From Liriodendron chinense (taxonomy: Eukaryota; Streptophyta; Magnoliopsida; Magnoliales; Magnoliaceae): a stretch of DNA of 64,000 nucleotides. This document shows, one piece after another, positions 53,279-64,000 of the stretch (positions within the stretch are counted from its first letter, which is position 1; each line of letters begins with the position of its first letter). The position numbers and the translations under genes are program-made. The notes beneath the pieces are model-generated. The model was not told the origin of the DNA. It saw nothing but the letters and a program-made list of their open reading frames with translations, and did not search any database. The DNA lies in assembly GCA_003013855.2 (NCBI GenBank), contig ML058528.1, positions 186,001 through 250,000 of the forward strand, in the 5' to 3' direction.

Positions 53279-55898
53279 ATGAATATTCTTCTTGTCTCAT
53301 CTTCCCTTCTCCTTTTGTCTCTTTCTTGGTTTGTCCTTTCTTGGGCAATGGATGGTGGAGATTTGGGGGCTGTGGGGGCTGTCCAAGGTGGGTCCCACAC
53401 TTCAGATTTTCACTTAAGCTTTGATAATGGGGAGATGTCTTTAATGGATGGGGGAGATGGGGCATTGAATGAAAGCATTGATGAGGGGCTAGGGATGGTG
53501 GTTGGTGGAGCTTTGAATGGCTCCATTAATGGTGGGATGGCTGGATTTTCTGATTTGAATGGGCCCCTCATTATGGGAGGAATGGATGGTATAGATAGGA
53601 TGATGGGATGGGACATAGGTGAAGATATGCATCCCTTGAGTGTGGGCCCCATGGATGATGTGATGGATGGTGATGATGGGACCATGAGGGACATAGATGG
53701 GCTGATCTCATGCTTGGATGGGATAGATGGTTCAGATGGTATTTTTGACGGTTTGGATGCTCTTGATGATGGCCCAGTTGTGCGGCATACTTGCTTGGGT
53801 GGACTTGATGTGATCATCGATGATGTCCCCCTGATGATGGACAGTGTGGATGCCTCGATGATCCCTTTGATCGGCCAGGATGATGATTGGATTCATGATT
53901 TCCTGTTGGAGGGGGCCGCAGGTCCAAATCTGACCGTTGATTCTTCGATCGGGGCTGCCGGGACCCTTTTTGATGGTTCAGATGTATTCTTTGACGGTCA
54001 GATTAGCCAGGATGCCACGATGTGCGGTGTGATCTTCACTGATAGTCCTTTTGATGGAGAGCATTGTCCTTCCCCTGGTCATCGATCCTTTGCACACTCT
54101 GTTCATGAGGTGGGCGAGTCTTCTCATGCGGCTGAGATTATGACAGTTTCAGACAGCGATGCGACTATATCAGACATAGCCATTACTGAGGGCAGGTCAG
54201 GGGCTGTCGAGTCTGCAGAGGTTCCAGCTTTTCCTTCTCCTTCGCCCGTTGACCTTCCGATCCTTGATGAGCTGTCTTCGATTTCTGGGCCTTTTGTTCT
54301 GGAGGGGGTACCAGTGAGGACTTGTCAGCTGCTTCCTCGTCCTTCTTGCTCGTCACGACTGCTTGCTTGGCTTGACAGCTTGTCAGTTTATGAGATTCGA
54401 GATTTGGAGTCTTATGGCTTCGGCAGTCTGGTTCATCTGGCCAGAGTTGATATTGATTGGAGGATGCTTGGAGCTGCCTTGATTGACTGGGTCCCTTCGT
54501 TGAACTTGTTTGCGTTCAACGATATGGAGATGGGGCCTTCTTTGGAGGAGCTTGCACGCTTGACAGGCCTGCCCTGGGATTACACTCAATATTTTTCGCC
54601 GAAGACGTCGCCGAAGACTGCTACACCGCAGAACTGGTTCGGGATCCCCTATCTTGTTCGGCCTGCAGCTGCCGGCCAGGATGCTGTAGTGTTCTCCTTG
54701 GACTTGTTATATGATCTTTTTTCGGGTCTTCGGAGTGTGGCCGATTCTACCTTCGCTCGGAACGCACTGATGTTCTGCTTAATAGCTGAGGTGCTGTTCT
54801 CAGGATGGCGCAGATCCCAGACTCCTTTGCTTTTTGAGGTGATGAGTCGAGCTATCCGACGGCAGGGGATCATTTCTCTTATCTTGGCCGAGCTGTTTAA
54901 TGGGCTGACTGACTGCGCCCTGGGCCGCACTCGTGTTCTTCGCGGCTGTTGTGCCTTTCTTCAGGTATCTTTTCTGCACCCTTTTTCTTCTTGCTTTGTT
55001 AGGGATTGCTTTGCTTTAGCTGAACTTCTTTTCCTTTTTTGTGATCAGGTCTGGCTATGGGAGCGTCTTTCGCTGACTGTTCCTGTACCTTTTCCTGACA
55101 CTCGTCGCCCAGACCTTATGCGACACATTATGGAGTTTCTTCCTCATACAGCTATGATGAGCGAGCCCTTGTATCACAGGATGTTTGCTGAACTTCGTGA
55201 CTGGAACGTTCGTTGGGAGTCATCTTGGCTTTCACTTCCTCCAGTGCTTTGCGATGCACACCGCCATCCTCTGATGTTGGTAGGCTTTCGATCCTACTTT
55301 TCTTACCATCCCATCCGGTTTCTGCGGCAGTTTGGGTATGAGCAGGATGTTCCTCCTTTCGCTTTCATGGGTATCGGGCGTCGAGTACTTCCCTCTAGAT
55401 CTTCTGACTTCAGGACCCGGATTGATTGTTCTTGGGCGAGTTACCTGACTGCTGATTTGTTGGGTTTTGAGCTGCGGACTTTTCCGATGGCGACCGCCCT
55501 ATATCAGTACTAGGGTTGCTGAGCAGTCTTTGTATCAACGTATCCCTTGCTGGCACCAGACTGCTGATGAGGATGAGCAGGATATCCTTGGAGATGCAGG
55601 CTCTTCATCTGGTTCATATGAACCCTTTGAGGAGCGCCCGTTTATCGATCCTGGCTTCCTTTTGGCCACTCATGGCCATCTGCTGTCTGAGATCTCTGCA
55701 CTTCGGTATCATTGTGAGATGATGTCGAGGAGATTGGCTGCCGATCAGAGGTTGTCTGACTAGGGGATAGCGATCCGTACCCTTGAGCGCGATGAGGCGC
55801 ATTACCTGCGTATGGAGGTGAGCAGGTTGAGAGTGAGACTATCTTTTTATGAGTCAGAGGACTCACCTGATGTGGCCGAGGAGGAGGGTAGAGATTGA
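53279..55898 (+). pseudogene. Antisense DUF7745/PMD-like gene of Tat copy 2
   Basis: ATG 53279 opens a hydrophobic segment (NILLVSSSLLLLSLSWFVLS), then ~170 residues rich in Asp/Gly/Met, then the globular domain (LAWLDSLSVYEIRDLESYGF, LFAFNDMEMGPSLEEL, LILAELFNGLTD). The intron 54965-55048 (GTATCT...GATCAG) is 84 bp and in frame, so the frame stays open whether or not it is removed; the copy 1 intron is 83 bp. The long frame ends at 55513. The conserved C-terminal coiled-coil-like segment continues in another frame to 55898 with a TAG near 55761. Strong protein-level conservation with copy 1 through most of the length suggests past selection. Function unknown. Confidence 0.75.
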
Positions 55899-57044
55899 TT
55901 GTGTTGGCCACCTGCACATTCTTTTTTGCATATATGATTGATGATGATGCATTTTTTTTTGTATTTTTTTGAAAAAGATGATATGATATGTGTAAAAGAA
56001 ATATGATGCATTTAATTAAAAAAGAGAAAACTGTTTGAAAATCTACTGTGCCATGAGTTGTCTTGTGAGTGTGTCTAGATTTTGTGTCGGGATATAGGAA
56101 TCAGAACTGGGGCTCGGCCAATGCCTTGACCGATGTCTCGAGATTAACTTGCGTGATCCTTTGGTTCCCTAGAGGTGTAGGCAACGGAAACTATTGCCTC
56201 TTGAGATTGTCAGAGTTTGTAGAGCTCTTCATTCCTGACTGCATTTCTTCTTGTTCTTGAACTGTGACTGCTTGAACCGATCTGGGCCGTCTGCTTTCTT
56301 GGTACCTGCACTTTTATTTTTTTCTCTCTCTTTTTTTTTTATTTGAGCCATTTTTGCCTGTAGCGCTCTTTCGAGTTTTCACTACAGCAGGCCTTTTCCC
56401 GTCATTTTTGCCCGTGGCTCCCTTTCGGGTTTTCACCACGTCCCGGGTGTTTGATCTTGCCTGCCCCGTGGCAACTATGCTGTTTTTACCTTCGGCGCCC
56501 TTTCGGGTTTTCACCAAGTCCGCTGTATGCCCACTGTTTTTACTCGGAGCGCCCTTTCGGGTTTTCACTCCGCCCTCTTTGTTTAGGCACACATTTTCTT
56601 TTTCTTTTTTTTTCTTTTTCTTTTTTTTTTTTTTGGATCTCTGGATAACTGCGGCGGCTAGAGGTCGGGAATCCGTCGTTGCCGGCCGATGGCAGTCTTT
56701 CAGCCCTTATCCTAAGTTACGATGATAGAGCTGTTGGTCTTAGCTAAAGATCCCTCTGAGATCAATGGATGGATGACTGTGTTTCTTCTTGGACTGATTT
56801 TTTTTCTTGGGTGCCTTGCTTTGGCTTCCCTTTTTCTTTCTCTTTTCTTCTTTTTTTTTGTATTCTTTTTCTCTCTTTTTTTTTGTATTTTTCTCTTTTC
56901 GAATCCCTTTATTTGTATTTTTCTCTATTTGAATCCCCTTATTTGAAACACTTGTTGGTGGACGGAAATGATTTCTCAGAGGTCTCAGCTTTGACCTCTT
57001 GACTTCAGCTCTATTAAAGTAACTCTTGATAAGGTTAGAATAAC
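55899..57044. other. Convergent intergenic region, copy 2
   Basis: Non-coding interval between the ends of the antisense gene and pol. Matches copy 1 throughout. T-rich runs at 55950-55975 and 56580-56635, and the hairpin array at 56358-56572. Confidence 0.6.
56358..56572. repeat. Array of four hairpins, copy 2
   Basis: Units: 56358-56387 (CTGTAG/CTACAG), 56413-56440 (CGTGG/CCACG), about 56491-56517 (weakened, TTCGG/CCAAG) and 56545-56572 (CGGAG/CTCCG), with inner CTC/GAG or CCC/GGG stems and the ttttca linker. In unit 2 a T-G pair of copy 1 is a C-G pair here. Confidence 0.85.
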
Positions 57045-60000
57045 TTACCCGTGAAAGATCTTCACGTTGTCGGCGTTGGTTGGCTCAGGAAGATCCACCC
57101 CTCTCATGCTGGTGAGTCTGAGGGCGCCTCCGGGAAGTACTTCTCTGACGATCAGTGGCCCGTCCCACGAGGGTTTGAACTTTCCTCTGGGATCCGGAAG
57201 GTGCGACGGTAGAATCTTCTTCATGAGCATGTCGCCTACCTTGAAACTTCTTTTTCGGACTCTCTTGTTGTAAGCCCGAGCGATCCTTTTCTGATAACAC
57301 TGAGAATGACTTAGTGCATGCATGCGCTTTTCATCTGCTAGCTGCAACTGATCGAATCTGGCCCGTTGCCATTCCCCTTCTTCGATTCCGCTTTCGAGTA
57401 ACACTCGTAGTGATGGTATTTCTACCTCGACTGGCAAAACTGCCTCCATTCCATAAGTAAGCTCGAAAGGAGTAACGCCCGTAGCAGACCGTACAGACGT
57501 TCGATAGGCCCAAAGCGCATATGGGAGCATATCTGACCAATCTCGATATGTCACGACCATCTTCTCGAGTATCCTGACGATTGTCTTGTTTGCGGCTTCT
57601 ACCCCACCATTCATCTGAGGACGGTAGGGGCTTGATCGATGACGTTGGATCTTGAATTTGCTGAGGAGGTCATCCATCTTCTTGTTGACGAACGGAGTCC
57701 CATTATCTGTGATGATGGCATTAGGGATTCCATACCGGCATATGATGTTGTTCTTCATGAATTTGATCACCTGAGATGCTGCAATTGTGGTGTAGGAGGC
57801 TGCCTCTACCCACTTGGTGAAGTAGTCGACTGCCACAAGTATGTACTCATGACCATTTGATGCTTTGGGACTGATCTTGCCGATGATGTCGAGTCCCCAC
57901 ATGGAGAAGGGCCAGGGGGTGGTCAGATTGTATAACTCTGATGATGGGGCATGGATTTGATTCGCATGCTCCTGACACTTGAAGCATTTTCTGACGTGCT
58001 GGCAACAGTCTGTCTCCATGGTGAGCCAATAGTAGCCGAGTCGCAGAATCTTCTTTGCCATCATGTGCCCGTTCATGTGTGGGCCACAGATTCCTTCGCG
58101 TATTTCTTCCATGATCTTTGCAGCTTCTGTTTCATCGACGCACCGAAGGAGGATGTGATTATAGGATCGCTTGTAAAGAACTTCGCCGCTAATGGTGAAC
58201 TGGCCGGCCAAACGCTGAATGGTTCGGCGATCTGTTGCTGTTGCTGATTCTGGATACCCCTGGGTTTTGAGGTATTGCTTGATGTCGGCATACCAGGGTT
58301 TGTCAGGGACAGCTTCGGCTTCTTCTATTTGCAGGCAAAAGGCAGGCTCTTCTTGAATTTCGACTGTGAGTTCCCATTCTGAAGCTCTTTTCGGGATCTC
58401 GAGCATTGATGCCAGTGTGGCGAGAGCATCTGCAAACTGGTTCTTGGCTCTGGGCATGTATGAGAAGGTGATTTCTTCGAATTCTTCGATCAGATTTTCA
58501 AGATACACATGATATGGTATCAACTTCTCGTCCTTGGTTTTCCATTCGCCATTGGTCTGATTGATGATTAGTTGTGAGTCTTCAAACACTCGTAGCTTCT
58601 TGACGCCCAAGATTATGGCTTCCCTTAAGCCAGCGATGCATGCTTCATACTCTGCCATGTTGTTGGTGTACTCGAATGCTATGCGCCTCGAGATAGGAAT
58701 AGGGACATCATCTGGAGAGTAGAGGATTGCTCCAATACCACTCCCTTTAGAATTTGCTGCGCCGTCGAAGAATAACGTCCACTCACCTTTCTTCTTTTCT
58801 TCTTCTTCAATAAGCAAGAGATCTTCATCAGGGAAGAATGTCTTGAGCGGTTGATAATCTAGGAGAGAGTGAGCGGCAAGATGATCGGCGAGGGCCTGTC
58901 CCTTGATTGCCTTCTGAGTGACATAGGTGATGTCGAACTCAGACAGGAGTAGCTGCCATTTAGCTATCCTTCCAGTGAGTGCCGGCTTCTCGAACAGGTA
59001 CTCGAGCGGATCCATGTGAGCGAGGAGGAGAATAGGGAATGCAATCATGTATTGACGGAGTCGCTGAGTTGCCCAGACTAGGGTGAGGCAAGTCTTCTCG
59101 ATCTGGGAATACCTGGTCTCGTAGTCGGTGAACTTTCGACTCAAATAGTATATTGCTTGTTCCTTCTTCCCGGTCTCGTCGTGTTGGCCAAGGACACAGC
59201 CAATGGCTTCTGCTGCTACTGAGATGTATAATAATAGTGGTCGTCCGGGAGTGGGCGGCACTAGGACTGGAGGATTCATGAGATATCTCTTGATGAGATC
59301 GAAGGCGACTTGGCAATCATTATTCCATTCTTTTGGAACGTTTTCCCGAAGGAGCTTGAAAATGGGCTCACAAATAGGTGTGAGCTGTGCGATGAAGCGA
59401 CTGATGTATTGAATTCTGCCGAGGAAGCCGCGGATTTCTTTCTCTGATCTAGGAGGGGGCATCTCGATGATTGCTCTGGTTTTGGTCTCGTCGACCCTGA
59501 TGCCATCCTCGCTCACCATAAAGCCGAGGAGCTTTCCTCCCATTGCACCGAAGACACATTTCTGAGGGTTGAGGCGGAGCTTGTACTTTTCTAATCTGTT
59601 GAATAACTTCTTCAGATCTTCAAAGTGTCCTTCAATTGTGCGAGATTTGATGATCATGTCGTCGACATATACTTCAAGCTCTTTGTTCATCATGTCGTGG
59701 AATAGTGCTGTCATTGCTCGCTGATATGTTGCTCCTGCGTTCTTCAGACCGAACGGCATTACCCTGTAACAGAAGGTTCCCCAGGGAGTGATGAACGAAT
59801 GTCTTCTCGCAATCTTCGACGGCCATCTTGATCTGATTGTAACCTGAGAACCCGTCCATGAATGAGAAGATCTTGTATCCAGCAGTGTTGTCGACCAGAG
59901 TGTCGATGTGTGGCAAAGGGAAGTCGTCTTTTGGACTGGCTTTGTTGAGATCTCGGAAGTCGATGCACATTCGAACCTTGCCGTCCTTCTTCGGTACTGG

Positions 60001-60200
60001 TACGATGTTGGCGAGCTATTCAGGGTAGTTGGGGACTACCAAGAATCCCACGTTGTATTGCTTGATGACTTCATCTCGGACTTTCAGAGCCCATTCTGGC
60101 TTCATTCTTCGAAGTTTCTGCTTCACTGGCTTCATATCTGCCTTGGTTGGCAGATGATGTACAACGAGCTCTTCATCAAGCCCTCGGCATGTCTTCATAT
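57045..60200 (-). pseudogene. pol: Tat copy 2 pol: RT, dual RNase H, integrase
   Basis: The upstream RT part (60200-59800) includes VKQKLRRMKPEWALKVRDEV, a TAG at 60016-60018, and IDFRDLNKASPKDDFPLPHI. A one-base insertion near 59797-59801 shifts into the 904-residue frame 57045-59759. There the RT active site is YVDD at residues 31-34. The first RNase H lies at about 170-290 and the second (FFDGAANSKG, NNMAEYEACIAGL, DSQLIINQ) at about 330-450. The integrase HHCC finger starts near 563, and the core Asp, Asp and Glu lie in GLDIIGK, ITDNGTPF and GGVEAANK. Two RNase H domains in a row are the hallmark of the Tat/Ogre lineage. Length and order are otherwise complete. Confidence 0.93.
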
Positions 60201-60700
60201 GAGAACGCGAAGTTGGACAATCTTGGAGCTAGGAACTCTATCATTTTTTGTTTCATCTCAGGTGGCAACGATTTTCCAATGCGTACTTCCCTAGGGATCT
60301 CAGGTGTCCCTAAGTTTACTATCTCAAAATTATCAGGCTACAACATTGGCTTTAGATTCGAACTTTTTGAGGAGACCCTCTAGTTCGGGAGCCGGATCAT
60401 CATCTTCTTCATCCCGAGCTTCGTCCAGACCCATGAGCTCGAAGTCTAATTCGATGTCAAAGTCATATGATTCGACTTCAAATTCACGTGACTCTTTAGA
60501 CGAACTTGGCACACTATTAAATGCAGGAAAAGAAATGTTTTTTGGTTTTTGAGATTTTTCTTAAATGAAAATGCTAGATGTTTTTGGCTTTTGAAAGTTT
60601 TTGATTTTTTTGGCTTTTTGAAATTCACGGGACTTTGAACAAGCGGGCATTGCAGACCATGATTGAGCCCAACTTGTTCCAAAGTTCCGGTCGCTGCTTA
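60201..60700 (-). other. Linker between protease and RT, possible intron
   Basis: The stretch down to about 60370 encodes an acidic segment (DFELMGLDEARDEEDDD). Above it, at about 60520-60640, is A/T-rich sequence with a good acceptor on the minus strand (TTTCCTGCATTTAATAG near 60514). Ogre-type Tat elements are known to have an intron between protease and RT. I see no convincing donor, so this is a suggestion. Confidence 0.4.
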
Positions 60701-60824
60701 AACAGGCATTTTTTTTTGGAAGCCAGAGCCCTCAGATGGCTCGTTAGCTGATTCAAAAGTTAGGGGAATAGATGACCATTCAGGACCCCACACTTCCTCC
60801 CCTGGAGAGGTGGGGGTTGATGAT

Positions 60825-61499
60825 TTAGGGCGAAGAATCATGATTTGGCCCAATGACCATGACTTCTCGCTGGTCGGGTTCGAGATCTGAGTCGCACTCA
60901 GCCCCTCCCGGGTCACTTACCTCGCATTGCAGCTCATCTGGTTCCACGGTGAGACACAAGTTTGGAACCTGGACATCAGACCAATCTAGGGCTGGCCACT
61001 TCCCTTTCTTGGTCCAATGGATGGGCTGCTTCTGCCCTTGGCTGGTGATTGTTGATGTTGATTCTGCAGGGATGGGCAAGTCGTGCCCCTTGCTGATTGA
61101 TGTTGAGATGGGCAAGTTGTGCCCCTGGCTGATTGGAGTTGAAGTGGGCAGGTTGTGCCCCTGGTTGATTGATGCTGAAGTGGGCAGGTTGTGCCCCTGG
61201 TTGAGAACAGGTGTCAGAGTAACCTGGTCTTGAAGGTGCTGCATTTGACTTCCTTCTTCGTCTTCATCATTTCCTTCTTCTTCTGGAGGCTTAGATGGTT
61301 CAAGAATCTGATCCCATCGAATGGGGGGCCACGTGGCCCAAACTAGGCTCAATGGGAGGCCTTTGTGTAGTGCAGTCGGTTGATTCCCTCCTGGATCTTT
61401 GCAAGGTTCTCCTGCCTTGACGAACTGGATGGGTGAGCACCGATACTTCTTCCTCCCTTTGTCCATGAAGGTTGCCTTGTATCCGAGTCCCCATTTGCG
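60825..61499 (-). pseudogene. Tat copy 2 post-protease polyprotein segment
   Basis: Follows the TAA at 61500-61502 in the protease-end frame, with MDKGRKKYRCSPIQFVKAGE near the start. It carries four tandem peptide units of QGHNLPTS type (DNA 61068-61215), then an acidic tail. Repeats of this kind are linkers; no enzymatic motif is seen. The segment 60701-60824 continues as low-complexity coding-like sequence. Confidence 0.6.
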
Positions 61500-61502
61500 T
61501 TA

Positions 61503-64000
61503 GTTATATATCAGCGGTACCTTTCTGGACTTGAAGTGATTCTTCATTCGGTATTTGAGGCTCAGACGCTCTGCCGGCGAAAAGACACGGTCTACCCTTA
61601 TCGGTTCTGGATTAGCGATAGAGTTCACGGTCTCGAATTCGAAACTGTGAAACGGGATGTCCTCTTTAGAGTGCTGGATATCAATGACCGGGATGTCTGG
61701 TTCAGTGGCAGCAGCATTGGAAGGAATGATGAGCTCCTTCTCTGCATGGATAGAGATTACTTGATTTCCACAGGATGTACTTCACTCGTTGATGCAGGGT
61801 TGATGGCACAGATCCAACCTTATGCAACCACGGCCGTCCGAGCAACATGTTGAAAGAGGCTGATATATCCAGGATTTGGAATGTGATGGTAGAGATTTCC
61901 GGACCTATCTGTACCTCTATGTCGACTTCCCCTTCTACTGATCGACGGGTGTTGTCGAATGCTCTGACGCATATGGTGCTGGGTCGGAATGAAGAAGGAC
62001 TAATTCCCAGACGTTCCGCAGTCTTGAGTGGACAGACGTTTAAGCTTGAGCCATTATCGATAAGGACCAGCGGGACGCAGAGGTCTTTGTATCGTAAGGC
62101 TATGTTGAGGGATCGCCCATGATCGCGCCCTTCTGGTGGTAACTCATTATCAGAGAAGGTGATGGCACGTGGAGCCAGGAGTTGTCCAATCATCAATGCT
62201 ATCATCTCTGGTGCCGTATCGGAGGAGACATGAGCATCGTTCAAGGTTTTGGCAAACATTTCTTGGTGTATGCGAGATGTGCAGAGTAGCTCCCATACTG
62301 AGATTTGAGCAGGGATTGACTTAAGCTGAGTCGCCACATCGTATGCGGCTTCATTTTTGTTGCCGAGACCTGAGAGAGCGCCTTTGGGATCTCCTCTGTT
62401 CTGATTATCTCTTCGGATGCAACGCCCATTGGGATTCATATTCCCCACTTCCGCACATTCTGGATAGTGCCATGGAACCTCTTTGTAGTTTTCCTCCCTT
62501 TTGCCTTCTAGGACCACCGGTTCTTGCAACGTTGCTGGTGTGGGTACCAGATCTTCCTCGTATGGAGCTTTTGCCTTGAGAACTACATTGTTGCCTGTGC
62601 TGAAGGGGTAGTATCGAGGCTTGTCTTCGTAGACCACATAAGGTCGTGGTCCTGGCTTGACTGTTCCTGGGGCAGGAGGCTCCCATGGAATGAATACTGG
62701 TCCTCTTGATATGGTAGGAGGTTTCTCTGTTCGTCCTAGCTGTCGTAGTGTGATTGACACGCCTCCGGGATTTGCCCCTTGCAATATGACTGGCTCAATT
62801 GGAGGAGCTCCTTCTAAGACAACGGGCTCTTGCTGTTGATGAGTATAATCCCTCCATTGCGAATTGGATTGTTCTGGAGTTGCCCCTTGCAAGATGACAG
62901 GTTCGTATGTGGGCTCAATGTATGATTGTGCTCCTTCCAGGACGACTGGTTCCCAACATGAGGGGCCGTAAGATGCCCCTTGCACAACTGGCACATCATA
63001 TGGAAATGCTCCTTCTAGTACTACTGGCTCGAGGACTGGAGGAGGAAAGGGACTTGCCCCTTGCATGATCGGAGGAGGACTTGTCGGCCCATAAGTGTAA
63101 GCATGAATGGACTGGATAGGGGAGAAGAAGCGATCGAGATGGTCTCCTTCTTCTATACTATTGACTGCAGGGCCACGAGACGAACTGGGGTCCGTCGGAT
63201 GTTGAGGCAGAGGATTCTGAAGGATGTTGGTGGAAGCTGCTGGAGAAGTTCCAGGGACCGAGATGACGATCTTGCGGTCATCAATTAGGTCTTGTATAGC
63301 ATTCTTCAAAGTATAGCATCGATCAGTGGCGTGGCCACGCCCTTGATGGTAGGCACAATACTCATTTTCTCGGTAATTTGGTGGCAGAGGATGAGGAGGA
63401 GGCCTAGGTGCCATTAAAGTAAGTAATTGCTTCTGCACCAGAGTAGCCATGACTTGACTGAGTGGTTGAGAGAGGGGAGTAAATTTCCTGGACTCCCTGT
63501 AGTTTTGCCTATTTTGATATGAGTATTGACCGTTTCCTCTGAACTGCTGTTGTTGTCGAGGTGGTTGTGGCTGAGGATTCGGTTGTGGCTGATACCGCTG
63601 AGGCTGATGCTGAACTTGAATCTGCTGATACTGTTGACGTCCCTGTGGGGGAGCACGTTGATTTCCTTGAGCAGTGGTGTTGATGTTGTTTACCTCTGTT
63701 GGGCGGGGAGGAGAACCACTGCGGTTTCCATTCCCGTGCCCGATAGGTCTTCCTTCCATTCTGTTCCTCTTGACTGGAGTGGCTTGATGAGGCCATGGGG
63801 AGATTGTCCCGGCCCGGATCCCTGCTTCGACTTGCTCTCCAGCACGGATCAATTGTGAGAAATTCGCATATGGATGCGAGATGAGATATCCGGATATGCC
63901 TGGATATGTTGAATGAACAATCATGGAGATTTGTTCTTCGTCGTCAATGGGTGTCCGCATTCTGGCTGCCATAGCTCGCCAACATCCCACATAAGCTGAT
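61503..64000 (-). pseudogene. gag-pro: Tat copy 2 gag C-terminus and protease (partial, frameshifted)
   Basis: The open frame 61702-63990 continues from beyond the window. It has a gag segment (MAARMRTPIDDEEQISMIV), a Gln/Pro-rich region, and a CCHC/H-type knuckle (CAYHQGRGHATDRCYTL) near residue 213. A proline-rich stretch follows with many PVVLEGA or PVILQGA units (about residues 310-520). The aspartic protease then has the active site DNGSSLNV near residue 643, with Asn where most retroelements have Thr, and LLGRPWLH near 725. DNGS is usual in Tat-lineage proteases. A frameshift at 61770-61777 displaces the end; the continuing frame (AEKELIIPSN ... RVFSPAERLSLKY) runs to the TAA at 61500. 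Confidence 0.9.

Larger units (their letters stand above)
47676..64000 (-). mobile_element. Tat-lineage Ty3/gypsy element, copy 2 (runs off the window)
   Basis: Same family and strand as copy 1. From the right: gag C-terminus and protease (64000-61702), linker (61500-60825), RT-RNase H-RNase H-integrase (60200-57045), hairpin array, one antisense gene (55898 back to 53279), hairpin-containing tandem array and truncated LTR (47676-48980). The 5' LTR and gag start lie beyond 64000. Four lesions in gag-pol (frameshift 61770-61777, TAA 61500-61502, TAG 60016-60018, frameshift near 59797) show it is inactive. Confidence 0.9.

Overview
The window is repeat-dense plant nuclear DNA. I find no intact host gene, tRNA, rRNA or CRISPR array. 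Every coding signal is part of a transposable element, an extra gene carried by one, or a gene fragment captured by one. The short mobile elements share a core (gtgggccccacc, ccacaccgtccatcc) that I associate from memory with magnoliid genomes such as Lauraceae or Magnoliaceae; that placement is low confidence.

Layout. 1-2221: 5' end of a decayed Ty1/copia element on the minus strand (integrase, protease, gag, primer site, 321-bp LTR). 2349-4940: 3' half of a second, older copia element on the minus strand, with a 735-bp LTR. 4940-5569: degenerate ~34-bp minisatellite. 5570-11198: plus-strand Ty3/gypsy Athila-type element (1.6-kb LTR, tRNA-Asp-type primer site, broken gag and protease, start of RT), carrying a 504-bp hAT MITE with a perfect 8-bp target duplication. 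11199-24785: a ~13.6-kb CACTA-type DNA transposon with palindromic subterminal repeats. It shows no recognisable transposase, holds exon fragments of several host genes, and contains a chain of about eight MULE-type MITEs (18.8-23.15 kb). 24786-30119: end of a plus-strand Tat-type Ty3/gypsy element, with an antisense plant-mobile-domain gene, PPT and truncated LTR. 30230-31941: pieces of two chromovirus-type LTRs. 31942-47675 and 47676-64000: two copies of one Tat-lineage Ty3/gypsy family, both on the minus strand; the second copy is inserted into the RNase H region of the first copy's pol.

How the parts fit. Each Tat copy has pol on one strand and, between pol and the 3' LTR, one or two intron-containing genes on the opposite strand. 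These encode plant-mobile-domain (PMD) or DUF7745-like proteins. The convergent interval between pol and the antisense gene carries an array of four small hairpins whose stems change while pairing is kept. The 3' non-coding part carries five or six hairpins with a TTCG tetraloop. A palindrome next to the LTR TATA box recurs, inverted, in the leader of the antisense gene. The LTR also has a dense array of TTGACT W-box-like motifs upstream of its TATA box. These conserved non-coding structures, together with the antisense genes, are the most interesting signal in the window. All pol copies here carry stops or frameshifts, so the elements look inactive.
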